A DNA stretch of 64,000 bases from Diplolepis rosae. Lineage: Eukaryota > Arthropoda > Insecta > Hymenoptera > Diplolepididae. The notes under the pieces were generated by a model. The model saw only the letters and a list, made by a program, of their open reading frames with translations, made no database searches and was not told where the DNA came from. Position 1 is the stretch's first letter, and every line of letters begins with the position of its first letter. This document shows, piece after piece, positions 33,378 through 44,700 of this stretch. The position numbers and the translations under genes were made by a program. The stretch lies in assembly GCA_030998225.1 (NCBI GenBank), contig JAPYXD010000308.1:4536001-4600000 (forward strand). The letters run 5' to 3'.

Positions 33378-34743
33378 GATCGGATATATATTTAAAATAT
33401 ACATATATATATAAATAAAATAATACATGTATAAAATATTTTATATTATAAATTTTATAATATAATATATATATATAAAATATTTTATATTATAAATTTT
33501 GTATTATAATATATAAAATAATATATATAAATATTAAATATATATAAAAGAACAATTTATTGAAAATAACAATTTTTTTCTTATATGTATTACATATTTA
33601 TTGACAAATTGTTTTCAATATTCATTATTCATAACATTATGATAAAATTGCACACGTAAACCATATATTTGGTCCATACTAACTAAATCCGAAAAAAATA
33701 AATAAAAAGTGTGCAGAATTTTTATATAAAAAATGCAAAGGAAGAACCTTAAAAATTTTACATGTGACGAATAGACATTATGGTAAAAAATGATATGAAA
33801 GAATTGCACGTTTGAAACTATAAAATTGGTCTGAATAACTGAGTTTGCGAAAGAAACTATACAAAAGGTTTTTTTGTGTGAAATTACACCCTGTGCAAAA
33901 TTTTCCCCCATAAAAATGCATAATAAAATAATAAAATAAAAATAACATAATTTGTTCTGTAAAAATACAAGTGGAAGAAACTTAAAAAATTGCAAGAGTG
34001 ACAATTAAACATTGTGGTAAAAGAGGGAATAAATTCTTAATTTTTGAGCCTCATCAGGAAGTTGTATATAGATACAATTTTTAATTTATTTTAATAGAAT
34101 CATTAGAAGCTAAAAAATAATTGAGACTAACCTTCAGTCACTCTTGCAATTTTTTAAGTTTCTTCCACTTGTATTTTTACAGAACAAATTATGTACGGCT
34201 TATATTGTTGTGGATTTAGTTATTCAGACCAATTTTACAGTTCACACGTCTAATTTTTTATAAAATTTTTTTACCACAATGGTTTTACCGTCCCGTGTTA
34301 CTGCAATGTTTATCCATCACACATCAATTCTTTAAGTTTCTTCATTATGTATTCTTATATATTTAGACCAATTTGATAGTGTCATATATGCAACTCTTTT
34401 ATATCAGTTTGACCACAAAGTTTTTCGTCACAAGTGCAATTTTAAGGTTCTTCCTTTGCATTTTTTATAGAAAAATTCTGCACACTTTTTATTTATTTTT
34501 GTTCGAATTTAGTTAGTATGGACCAAATATATGGTTTACGTGTGCAATAATGTTATCCGTCACACGTGTAAAAATTTTAGGTTCCTTCCCTATGTATTTT
34601 TATAGCAAATTTTGTACAATTTTCAATTTTCATACGTAAATTTAGTTTGACCTATTTTATAGTTTCAAAAGTGCAATCCATTTATATCGTTTGTCAACAC
34701 AATGTCTATCCGTCACATGTGTAATTTTTAATGTTTCTTCCTT
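33378..34743. repeat. AT-rich satellite-like repeats in two orientations
   Basis: 33378-33600 is (TA)-rich. From 33640 to 34020 units of roughly 140 bases ('ttcctttgcatttttataga', 'gtatggaccaaatatatggt', 'tgtcacacgtg') run on the minus strand; from 34130 to 34743 the same units run on the plus strand. The plus-strand series continues at 58811-59100 beyond the LINE insertion. Units are diverged by substitutions and small indels. Confidence 0.65.
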
Positions 34744-35564
34744 CCTCCCCTCGGACTGGTACCTTGACGAAGTCCTTCTCTTGGCTATGCCAAAAAAGGA
34801 CGGGTGGGGAGGCTTAGCAGACGGCCCTCGGGTCATGGAGGTTTTAGTGTCCCGATGAATCGGTGAACAAATGCAGGTGGCTCTATAGACGGGCATCTTC
34901 CCATTGCGTGAAGGGTGCCCTATAAACGGGTTTATCCCAGGTTGAGAGTGGGGAACGCTATAAACGCGTCTATCCCCATGCATGGAGAAGGATGTATGCC
35001 CCAGGTAGCGGCGCTGAGAGTGAGTCTGTGAGTGCTTGTGAGGAATGAGTGAAGTGAACGAATGACAGCGCCGCATAACTGTGATATGTGTCCTTCGAAT
35101 GTGAGAGGAGAACCTATAGACGGTCTCCCTCTTGAAAGAGGCTAAGAGCGAATTGGTGTATGGAATCTCCTGGGGGACACTACAAACCCTCCGCAGTCTG
35201 TGACCAAGAACAGTCCAAACGATCGTTTCCGTATGGCATCCCACTGGGAGTGCTTCGTCTCCGAGTGGTGTCTTCCCCGGCCCACGAGGAGGCGAGGCTG
35301 CTGTGAGCCTAGCTCTGCCGAGGTGGTGTGCCATGCGGGATCAGAAGCCAGCCCCTTCGGGACCTTGATCAGGTAGTGCGTATTGAACACAGGTGTCGGA
35401 GCCTGTGTTGCCTCGAGCGAGTCCGGAATGTCCGTGTATTCCGGGACCGGCTAAGCGGAGGTTGGGCCTCAGGGAACTGGGGTAGGACTTCGGTCCGAGG
35501 GTACACCCGTTCCCAACTATTCCGACCCGCTCCTCTACGCACGATGCGCTGGTAAAAATGATTT
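34744..35564 (+). promoter_or_regulatory. 5' UTR / internal promoter region of R1-like LINE
   Basis: This is ~820 GC-richer bases before ORF1, containing short imperfect repeats ('cggtttatccc..g' near 34925-34975: 'ataaacgggtttatccc', 'ataaacgcgtctatcccc'). LINEs of this kind are transcribed from a promoter in the 5' UTR; no specific element is provable here. Only this copy in the window has it. Confidence 0.5.
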
Positions 35565-36212
35565 ATGGAAAAAAATTCTGAAGCGGTGGGGAATACAGAT
35601 TCGGGTGCTTCTACGGGAGCTGAGGGGTGGAAGGACGTCCTTCAGCTCCTGAAGGAGCAAAACGGTAAAATGGAAAAATTGGCGAGGGCTCTCAGCGTCA
35701 TCCAGCAGGGTATGCTGAGAAATAACCCTCGCCACGTAACAGATAGTGTGAATGAGGCCACTGAGGTGTTGGGCGGAATGCTCAACACCCATAAGTGCCT
35801 CCTAGAAAGCGGGGTGAGAATCCAAAAAGAAATGGAATCCCACCCCGCCATGAAGAAATTGGGGATCTTTCAGAGACCACGCTCGGCGTCTCTGGGAGAT
35901 ACCCCAAAAAATCAGGTGAAGGGGGAGAAGAGATCCGCGCCCTCCCCCCCTCTGGAAAAAACTCCTAAGAGGGGAAAGGGTGGCTCTTCGCCCTCTTATG
36001 CCGAGGTGGCCACGAGTCAGCCCCCGAATGAAGAAGGGGACTGGCATGTGGTCACAAAAAAAAGAGAAAAAAAAAGAAAAGAAGTTAAAGAAAAAAAAAA
36101 AAGAAGAAGAAGGAAAAAAGGAGAAAAGGGCGGAGGACCCTGCGCGAAAAACGCAGGGGGCCACCGCCACTCCTAAGTCAAAGCGCTCTACGCCCGCCAG
36201 GTCGGGCGACGC
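35565..36212 (+). pseudogene. R1-like LINE ORF1, N-terminal part, interrupted
   Basis: The frame starts 'MEKNSEAVGNTDSGASTGAE' and includes a heptad-like stretch ('WKDVLQLLKEQNGKMEKLAR', residues ~22-41), 'GWH'-less proline/lysine-rich region, 'YAEVATSQPPNEEGDWHVV' (~146-164) and a lysine-rich tract. The A-rich tract at 36056-36120 separates it from the downstream frame 'KSKRSTPARSGDA', offset by +1. The gypsy 5' LTR begins at 36213; the reading resumes at 56274. This copy supplies the family start codon. Confidence 0.8.
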
Positions 36213-38179
36213 TGTTACATCCCAGTAACTTTTAAAATTTTATATTGCCCCTGTGCAAGGGCAATGCGCCAAACACCGAGGATAACGAGGAAGACATCAT
36301 TCAAGTATAAGAGTGTTCCTATGATAAATTATCATATGGACCGGGTAGCTGTGCGCATGAGGTAAACCTATGTATACCTCACGTCGAGGAATCGGTTTGA
36401 CATATGGTAATAAGAGATGAAGAAGAACAGCGCCCTGTCTATATGGTAATTGCACCCGTGGTAATGAGTCAGTAACTCACACCGCGAGCCGATAAAGTAG
36501 TAACGCCGTGCTAATAACCTAATGAGAGAATGAGAAGTTATCGGCACAGCCTCACTAATTATAATGACTAAATATTATAATCATTATTATATTAATATTA
36601 ATTATGTATCAACATTACATCAGTACTATTATTAATACCTCAGGTAGTAAAATAGTATTGATCAATATTATCGCCATTATGTATTGATTGCCGATGAGTC
36701 GATCACGATCGATGAATAAAAATCGATCATTGATTATGGATCATAGATAAGAAATCGATTGACTGATCATTGGCAACCAATTAATGATCATACTTCATAA
36801 AATAAGTAACACAAATTGTAAACAAATAAATGCAGAAATGAGTAATTATAAATGCATTTATTTGGAAACTAGATATAAAATTGGGCAATAGAAGAGATGA
36901 ACTCATGAACCCTTGCAGAGATCGTGCCTGGCCACCGATTCGCAATTCGTACGTGCCTTGCCACCGATTTGCGATTCGAACGTGCCGTGCCACCGATTTA
37001 CGATTCGAACGTGCCGTGCCACCGATTTACGTTGATCTGCTCCCACTAATAGAAGCATCAATAGTATATATACCCCAGATTCACCTCTGGAGGTTTGTCA
37101 TTAAGTTCCGAACAGTTGTACGGTTGTTAGGTCCGGACCGGTAATTCAACGTCGTGAGCAGACCCTTCGATAAACGTAAGTCTCAGTGGATTTCTATGAG
37201 CAACTCAACATTCGGTACTTGGTAAATAAAATCCTTGGTCCTTAAGTGGTGCAAGTCCGGAAACCGTAGTGATAGATAGTTCCTTTGGATTACGTGTATC
37301 GTCGTATTTAGTCGTGTCGGTTAATAGTGATTCATTTCTGAAATCGGGACGAACTAACCTATCTTGTTAACAAGTGCATGTTTGATTCATTTCTCGTGTA
37401 CTTAACAAGATACGTAAGCGGATAATTGATCACATCAGTCGCTGGTGGACTTGCATCCCTTACACCAACTATCCTGCAAGGATTTGTGCGCGTTGACTTG
37501 CAACAATAGGAGTAATAAACGACAATTCTCTCTTTTGCCCTCTAATTTAAGAGGTAGACAAGTAAGTTATACATATAAATAAGCATCTCAAAACTTATTA
37601 TATTATCTATAACACTGAATGTGGTGCGTGAGTTGTATACATAGGCATCTCAAAACCTAGTATATTAGCGTAACACGTACACAATCAACTCCGGAAGTGA
37701 CATATATATAGGCATCTCAAAACCTGTATATTTGGCTCATAACCGTACAAAACTTATAACACTGAATGTGGTGCGTGAGTTGTATACCTAGGCATCTCAA
37801 AACCTAGTATATTAGCGTAACACGTACACAATCAACTGCGAAAGTGACATATATATAGGCATCTCAAAACCTGTATATTTGGCTCGTAAACGCATAAAAC
37901 TCATAAAATTGCCTTCTCATCCGAGAAGTAGTATAGTTTACCACCTAAGTAACAAACTGTGCAACATTCTATTTATTTATAATAAATAATCATTTTTATT
38001 TACAAATTCAGTGTTTTATTATCATTGTGAACAACTCAGGGCCCATAGACCTGACAAGTGACAACGTACCCACAAACAAAAGTAAATTATCAGGCCTTAC
38101 CAACCTGATATAATCAGCCTACCGCCTCCCTTACATCCAATTATCTAACCTACCCTCGCCTTTTGCTCGGGACGTAACA
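36213..38179 (+). repeat. 5' LTR of the 20 kb gypsy element
   Basis: It begins TGTTACATCCCAGTAAC and ends GACGTAACA. Internal repeats include a ~28-base unit ('ccaccgatttacgattcgaa') three to four times at 36932-37035 and a ~142-base tandem unit ('ggcatctcaaaacctagtat' ... 'gtgacatatatatagg') twice at about 37610-37895. AATAAA signals occur near 37983. The stretch 36440-36600 is related to the window start. Confidence 0.93.
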
Positions 38180-38186
38180 GCTGATT

Positions 38187-38205
38187 TGGTGGCAGCGGTG
38201 GGATT
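38187..38205 (+). promoter_or_regulatory. Primer-binding site, tRNA-Leu type
   Basis: TGGTGGCAGCGGTGGGATT, eight bases after the LTR, is complementary to the 3' end (CCA included) of a eukaryotic tRNA-Leu of the AAG/TAG group, whose 3' end reads ...AATCCCACCGCTGCCACCA. The tRNA end was recalled, not searched. Confidence 0.75.
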
Positions 38206-38763
38206 GTCACTTTTGTTGTCACAATTGATAATAATGTAAAATTTACTTAATTGAAGCGAATCAAAATTATATGAGCAATTATTTCGAATAAAAATTGTTC
38301 ATAAATAAAAGCTTCGAAATTTAGGAATTTTCAAAATTACAAAATTACAAGTTAAGTAGAAATAATTGGATAATATATTTCTACTCGTCAAAATTTAAAT
38401 ATTTGAAATTAAATCTTAGAATAAATTATCTTATTTTAAGCGTTGGTGTACTTCGTGTGATCACAAGCTCTGCCATCGTCAATAACATCATCGAATCACC
38501 CCGAATAAACCTTGCATGTATTCTTTATAGTAAGATTGTGCAAATGAAGGGTTAAAAAAAAAAAGTTATAAGAAAAAATCAAAACATCATTATTTTGATT
38601 TAAATCAATTTAAAGTTCAGAAGTTTTTCTACCTAGAGTTTACGCAGGCAATTGTGTCTCAACCATTACCTGAATAAACTTATAGTATTAAAACATTGAA
38701 TATTTAAATTCAAAATTTTATAATTACACAAATTTCTGAAAGTACTAAAATTACACAAGGTGT

Positions 38764-39290
38764 TGTGCTTAAGTCAGGCTTGTTTAATTTCGTACTACTG
38801 AAATTTTCAATTTGTTAACTAAGTTTGAATTTAAGTTTAAAACAAAACAAGAACAGCACACGAGAGTATAAGTCCTTTTTAGATTCGTTGAACGGTCACC
38901 GTCGATGACGATCGACTGGGTAAGGCAAAGTTCGAAGTGTTTGCATAGTAATTGTTTATAACTTTCATTTTAACTTTGTTAACTAACAGAATATTTTTGA
39001 TTGCAAAGATTGTCCAAGAGTCTGTGCTTGAGTCTAGCTTGTCCAATCTTGTATCTCTAAAATTCTGTGACATTAAACAATTTTTTTTATTGTTTATTAA
39101 CAATAAACATTTTCTGTGATTTTAAAGATTAATTAAGGGTTTGTGCTTGAGTCTGGCTTAATCAATTTTGTATCACCGAAAACGCAAGTTGTTAATACAC
39201 ATAATCTAATTATAAATTCAATAATTGCAATTACTTGCTCAGGAATTCGCGGTCGCGGCTGGCCTGACCCGCCTTATATCACTGAAAACA
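38764..39290 (+). repeat. Degenerate tandem motif in gypsy leader
   Basis: Four spaced copies of a ~45-base motif ('gtgcttgagtctggcttg', then 'caattttgtat.ac', then 'gaaaa') lie at about 38764, 39023, 39141 and 39254. A related copy occurs in the gag debris near 28185. Function unknown; a leader position could suit RNA packaging or translation control. Confidence 0.5.
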
Positions 39291-39615
39291 TATAATCCAA
39301 GGTTAAACGCTGCAGCGACTGCGCGCGCCACAGCAAGAATTTGCAGTACAGTAATAGCTAGAACAAATCATTGACAGTAACAGTTCAAAATTAGTATTAC
39401 TGCATTCATTTAAAAATAAACAATTAAAAACAAACAAATAAACAAATTCAGCAATAAATTAAATTTCCTAAATTAACAATTAAAAATAAAATTCAAAGTA
39501 ACCACGATATTATAATATGTAATAATAATTGAACTATAATACTTTTTTTAATATAAATAAAACACTTTGAACAGATTCTCACACACACACGATAAAAGAA
39601 TCCATTTGAACACTA

Positions 39616-39652
39616 TAACAGTTGATTTGGTTTGGTTTGGTGGCAGGCGACC
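39616..39652 (+). other. Second LTR-end/primer-site-like sequence in leader
   Basis: 'taacagttgatttgg' followed after a short TTTGG duplication by TGGTGGCAGG repeats the sequence around the true LTR end and primer site at 38175-38197 ('taacagctgatttggtggca'). It lies ~1.44 kb downstream and is degraded after the first 10 primer-site bases. Confidence 0.6.
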
Positions 39653-39855
39653 ATACGGTCAAGACAACCAAGGAAAAAGAAATTAAGGTCTACAAAATAG
39701 TTTATCATAATTTTAAAAAATCAAAATATTCTCAATTTTGCTCACAAAAGGACAAAATTCAGGGACAATAATATAAAATATTATTGTTCAGAATAAACTG
39801 AAAAATTAAGATCGGTAAATTATAATAAAAAAAAAAATAAAAATATAAAAATTGT

Positions 39856-40203
39856 ATGGCACATAAAGACTCCCATATAGTGTTTAAGCACGATTCAAAC
39901 ACTATAATTTCAGTCTATTCCGAATTACTAAAAAACAAAGTAGGCGACTTTTTATACGACCCAAATTTAACTATTAATCTAATTCATAAGGAGAAATTAG
40001 CCACCTATAATAACATTAACCATCTCAAAATTTACGTTATTCACAACGCCACCCTTACAACAAGTGGTGTAGTAAAAATTCCCATATTGAAGCAAGAAAT
40101 TGAGTTTAACATTATAAATCCAGAAATAGGTGCAGGCATATCCGGAGTAATTGGAAAATCGTTTCCAACTCTTTTCAAAATAAATATTCCGGATAAAGTC
40201 TAA
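39856..40203 (+). CDS. Leader ORF: retropepsin-like protein without active site
   Basis: The 115-residue ORF starts at ATG with no stop. Its middle, 'FLYDPNLTINLIHKEKL', lines up with the protease start in this element's own pol ('FLVDTGADINVI'): the F-L-x-D and I-N-x-I positions are kept but the catalytic Asp-Thr-Gly is Asp-Pro-Asn. The C-terminal 'SGVVKIPIL', 'IEFNIINPE' and 'ISGVIGKSF' match the later beta strands and the 'DGILG' loop of retropepsins. This suggests a duplicated protease domain that lost catalysis. It sits between the second primer-site-like sequence and gag. It could act as a dimerisation partner or be a frozen relic; expression is unproven. Confidence 0.55.
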   Translation: MAHKDSHIVFKHDSNTIISVYSELLKNKVGDFLYDPNLTINLIHKEKLATYNNINHLKIYVIHNATLTTSGVVKIPILKQEIEFNIINPEIGAGISGVIGKSFPTLFKINIPDKV

Positions 40204-40560
40204 ACATTTCTTACGAAAATTAAAATACTGGAAACAAAATTAATTATAATAATAATAACAATAAACATTTTATATAAGCCAACCTAAATCTGGTTTTGAA
40301 CATAAATTTTGACATTACACTGGCAAAGTAATTATTGAATTTTTTTATCAAAAAAAAAATTAATAATTAATAAGAATTTATTTAATTGAATTGATTAATA
40401 TTTGAAAAGGTCAGTTTTTCATCATTAATCAAAATTAAGGATCAGGTGCTAAAATTAATATAATTTTACACATAAGGAGCATTCGAAACTCCCGGTTTCT
40501 GGAGAGACTAAATTATACGGAATTTTATTCAACCTTTCGAATTACAAAAATTAAACCAAC

Positions 40561-41697
40561 ATGCCTCACGATAAAAATAGCACCACTCATGACAAAACGC
40601 AAGGTGGAGAGTTCACAGGAAACATTTCACGAACCCTTAGTGACGCCATGGTCACTTCAATGGCGGAATGTTTTGCTATACAACAGGGAGTGATGAATAT
40701 ACCCACTTTTAACGGGAAAAATATGCCAGTTAGGGACTTTATTCAAGATGTATTAAATGGAGAATCCAGCGTACCTGCAAATTGCGAAAGGCAGTACATA
40801 ATGGCGGTACTAGCGCGATTAAAGGGTGCCGCAAGAGATAGCACGCACGGAAAAACATTTTCCACAATAACCGACTTAATACAACATCTTAAACAGCGCT
40901 TTGCCCCCCACAAGACTTACTCGTGGTATTTGCATGAAATATCCATAATTAGGATGTCTCGCATCGAAAGTGTAAGCGAGTTTTACGACAGAATCACCCT
41001 ACTTAAATCCGGAGCTCAAGCGGCGTTAGAAGACAAATATCAAAACGCGGAGCAGATGTTACTACCCTTAAACGATTGCGCCTTAGAAGCTTTTATCCGA
41101 GGACTACCCGATGTAATATCAGGAATGGTGGAATCACGGAATCCATCGTCATTGGAAGCAGCATTAAAATACGCACTCGAGTATGAGGCTCGACATCAAT
41201 TAAACCCCCATTTTCCTATAAACAATATTGCGGAAAATAGATATTCCACCCCTTATACAGGATCAAGGGATAGGAGCCCAAGCCCTCATGTTAGGTTTGC
41301 ATCATCACCGGATAGGAATAGAGCAGTGGAACCCAGACAAGGACCATCAGGGATAATAAGGAGACCTACATCACCAATAGTGCCTAATTACCCGAATAAT
41401 TACGCACCCCCATTTCAATACCCACCTTATATACCCTATCAACCTTATCCGTACTATCCAGGTTCGCTAACATCAAACAACCCTTACCCTAATCACAATT
41501 ACCCATATAAAGGAACTAATACACCCCCGAGAGCACAATCACCAGCTCCAGCTAATAAAAATGATTTAAACTTCGATTCCGCTCGTCGAACAGACGCGAC
41601 GACGAGCGTGGAGAAAACCGAGCGTCAGAACAGCGTGAGATTTCTCAAGAAGCAAGAAAAATCTTCTGTACCAAACTCAGTCGAGAATCCCCAGTAG
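40561..41697 (+). CDS. gag: Gag polyprotein of gypsy element
   Basis: The ORF has 378 residues. The N-terminal two-thirds is a gypsy capsid-like region ('MNIPTFNGKNMPVRDFIQDV', 'AVLARLKGAARDS', 'LIQHLKQRFAPHKTYSWYL', 'EAFIRGLPDVISGMV'). The C-terminal third is Pro/Tyr/Asn-rich ('YPPYIPYQPYPYYPG', ~310-325) and basic, with no CCHC knuckle, as in errantivirus gags. The ORF ends in two tandem TAG codons. Pol overlaps in the -1 frame (open from about 41631), with an A-run at 41655-41661 as a candidate slippage site. Confidence 0.9.
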   Translation: MPHDKNSTTHDKTQGGEFTGNISRTLSDAMVTSMAECFAIQQGVMNIPTFNGKNMPVRDFIQDVLNGESSVPANCERQYIMAVLARLKGAARDSTHGKTFSTITDLIQHLKQRFAPHKTYSWYLHEISIIRMSRIESVSEFYDRITLLKSGAQAALEDKYQNAEQMLLPLNDCALEAFIRGLPDVISGMVESRNPSSLEAALKYALEYEARHQLNPHFPINNIAENRYSTPYTGSRDRSPSPHVRFASSPDRNRAVEPRQGPSGIIRRPTSPIVPNYPNNYAPPFQYPPYIPYQPYPYYPGSLTSNNPYPNHNYPYKGTNTPPRAQSPAPANKNDLNFDSARRTDATTSVEKTERQNSVRFLKKQEKSSVPNSVENPQ

Positions 41698-41744
41698 TAG
41701 AGCTTTCGTCGAATGAACTATTACAATCAAAGGCAAGGTTTTTA

Positions 41745-44700
41745 GTGGATACAGGTGCGGACATAAATGTCATTAAATTAGATGCTTTAGATGAGGACCT
41801 ACTGGTCAATGAGAATGAAGCAATAGAAATCACAGGAATTACACAAAGTAGGATTTCAACTATAGGAACAGTAAACATCGAATTAATGAAATCCAAAATC
41901 ACTTTTCATGTAGTACATTTTGACTTCCCAATAAGCACGGATGGAATACTAGGTCGAGAATATCTTCGACAAGAGAAGGTAGAAATATCCTTTTGGCATA
42001 ACACCATTGTGACGCACTCCAACCCCACAAAACCTATACCGTTCATAGACAATGAATCTAGAGTAGCGTTAGAAAATACCACAGATTACAAAGGGCCTCT
42101 ACTAGGACCAATCAAGGTAAGAGCCAGGACTCGACGAGCTATTCCAATAGCAGTAATAAATTCCGAAATAAAAGAAGGGTACTTACCCTTAATAAAAACT
42201 ACAGAGGGCGTGCTAGTAGGCGAAGCAGCCGTAACCAACGTGAATGGGATTTGTCATGTATTCGCCATTAATACAACAGATAATGACCTCGAAATAGAAT
42301 TACCCCCACAAGAAATCATCCCCTTTGAATATTACAAACTTCCAGGAGAAGATTTCGACGAATATTCGGCAGACGAAGATTATTCACCCCCAGTAAATAA
42401 AGCTGAAGAAGTAATAAAACACCTTCGACTGGACCATTTGAATACCGAGGAAAAGGAACATGTACTGGAGATAATTAGGGAATTTCCTGATAATTTCTAC
42501 CTGCCAGGAGAACCTCTAACCTCCACTCATTTAGTGCAGCACAAGATTCACACTTTAGACGACGTGCCTATTAACACCAGGCCATACCGATTTTCACCCT
42601 CTCAAAAGGAAGAAGTTGAGAGAGTAATACAAAAAATGAAGATAGAAGGAGCAATTAAAAACTCAAAATCTCCTTATAACTCACCCCTACTGATTATACC
42701 TAAGAAAATAGACGCCACAGGAAAGAAGAAATGGAGAATAGTAATAGACTTTCGGCTTTTAAATGAAAAAACAATTGGGGATGCATACCCATTGCCAAAT
42801 ATTGCAGATATTTTAGATCACTTAGGTACTGCACAATATTTCTCTATTTTTGATCTAGCCAGTGGTTTCCATCAAATAGAACTAGACCCGAATGATAGAC
42901 AAAAAACAGCGTTTTCATCATTGAATGGACACTATGAGTACGTCAGAATGCCCATGGGATTGAAAAATTCACAGGCTACATTCCAGCGCCTAATGGACCA
43001 AGTTCTATTAGGGCTACAAGGGACCGAATTATTTGTCTATCTCGACGACATAGTAATATACGCTAAAGACTTAGAAGATCATGGAAAAAAGGTAAGACGC
43101 CTTCTCAAACAACTGAAAGAAGCCAACCTGTCACTACAACCGGAAAAGTGCGAATTTCTTTTCAAAGAAATAGCATATTTAGGGCATATAATTACAGACA
43201 AAGGAGTAAAGCCAGATCCTAAAAAGATCGAGGCTGTTCAAAATTTTCCCAGACCAAGAACACCAAAAAACATAAAACAATTCCTAGGACTAGCCGGATA
43301 TTACAGAAGATTCATCAAGGACTTCTCCGCAAGAGCGAAGCCTCTATCAAATTTATTAAAAAAGGAAGCAGTATTTAAATGGGGACCAGTGGAAGAGAAG
43401 AGCTTCAGGGATCTACGACAAGCTCTGTGCGAAAGCCCCATATTGCAATACCCTGATTTTGAAAAACACTTTACAGTAACTACTGACGCTTCAGACTATG
43501 CAATAGGAGCCGTTCTGAGCCAAGAAAAGGACGGAATGGATCTCCCTGTGGCATATATGTCGAGAGTGCTAGTTGGACCCGAATTAAATTACTCTACAAC
43601 GGAGAAGGAATGCCTTGCAGTTCTCTACGCGGTACAACAATTCCGACCCTATATTTATGGAAGAAAATTTACCCTCATGAGCGACCATGAGCCCCTCAGG
43701 TGGATAGATTCTGTAAAAGATCCAGGCCAAAGACTAATTCGTTGGAGACTAAAATTAAGAGACTATGAATATGAGTTTAAATACAAACCAGGTAAATTAA
43801 ATACTAACGCGGATGCCCTATCAAGAAATCCAATCGTAGAAAACTCTGACGAAAAAGAAGAAGAAGAAAAACAGCCTGCCAGGTTACTGCCAATGTTGAC
43901 TAGACAAGCTAATAAACGAGAGGAAAACAGCGCGAAGCCTAGTTCAAAAACTTTAGAACCAGAAGCCAAAAATAAACCCGCAATTCAGACAAGAAAAGGA
44001 TTTACTTCGAGAATTTTACCCTCTAAACCCTCTACTTCAAGACCTCAAAAACCGACCCTCGCTAGGTCAAAGTCCAGTGCATCAACATCAGCTGATTTGG
44101 ACCAGAGCACCATTAGCAAACGGTTGATTCGACGGTGGGTAGAGACTCAACGAGTTCAGGATCGACCAGATTATAGAGAGGATAGCAGTTCGGACGACAC
44201 AGAACGGGCTCCAGAACCACCCCCAATCCTCAGAAAAAGAAAAAGTGTGCTACCAAGCTTGAATTTACCACCTGCAGCATACCCATCGTCAACAATACCT
44301 AAGAGTGCACCGGCAAAAGCACCAGAGTGCTCGGCTGAATTCTTCCCAGAAGATCAGGAAGAATTGACCCCTATGACAGAAAAACAAGAAACAGGACCCA
44401 TTAAAATGGTGAGTCCGCCACCCAGCGACAGTGAAGACAGTACAACAGAAGAAGAACAAGAAAGAGACCAGATGGAACAAGAAAAGGCTAATTCAACTAA
44501 GGAAAATATAGAAAAATCATTTTCACGATTTGAACAATCCTTAAAGGCCCATGAAGACTGGCTGGAGAGGACAGAAGTGGATGAAGAAGCCCCGCTTCTT
44601 GAAATCACAGCAGTTTCGGAAGGAGAAAATAATCAAGAGCTCCTTGATGCCATTGAAGAAATGGAACCTGAAAGCGAGACCGAATTCACGAACAGAATAG

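Noticed and set aside
34040..34062. Another hammerhead motif on the minus strand (CTGATGAGG)
   Set aside because: The GAAA box is missing after the first core box, so it is probably a decayed copy of the sequence at 59145 or chance.
34657..35334. 225-codon minus-strand frame over the LINE 5' UTR
   Set aside because: No recognisable domain; it opposes the 5' UTR and begins in satellite sequence, so it is probably chance openness in GC-richer DNA.
43763..43969. Minus-strand frames inside pol, gag and env (for example 43763-43969, 44289-44608, 48143-48406)
   Set aside because: They mirror strongly coding plus-strand frames and show no domain or splice signals of their own.
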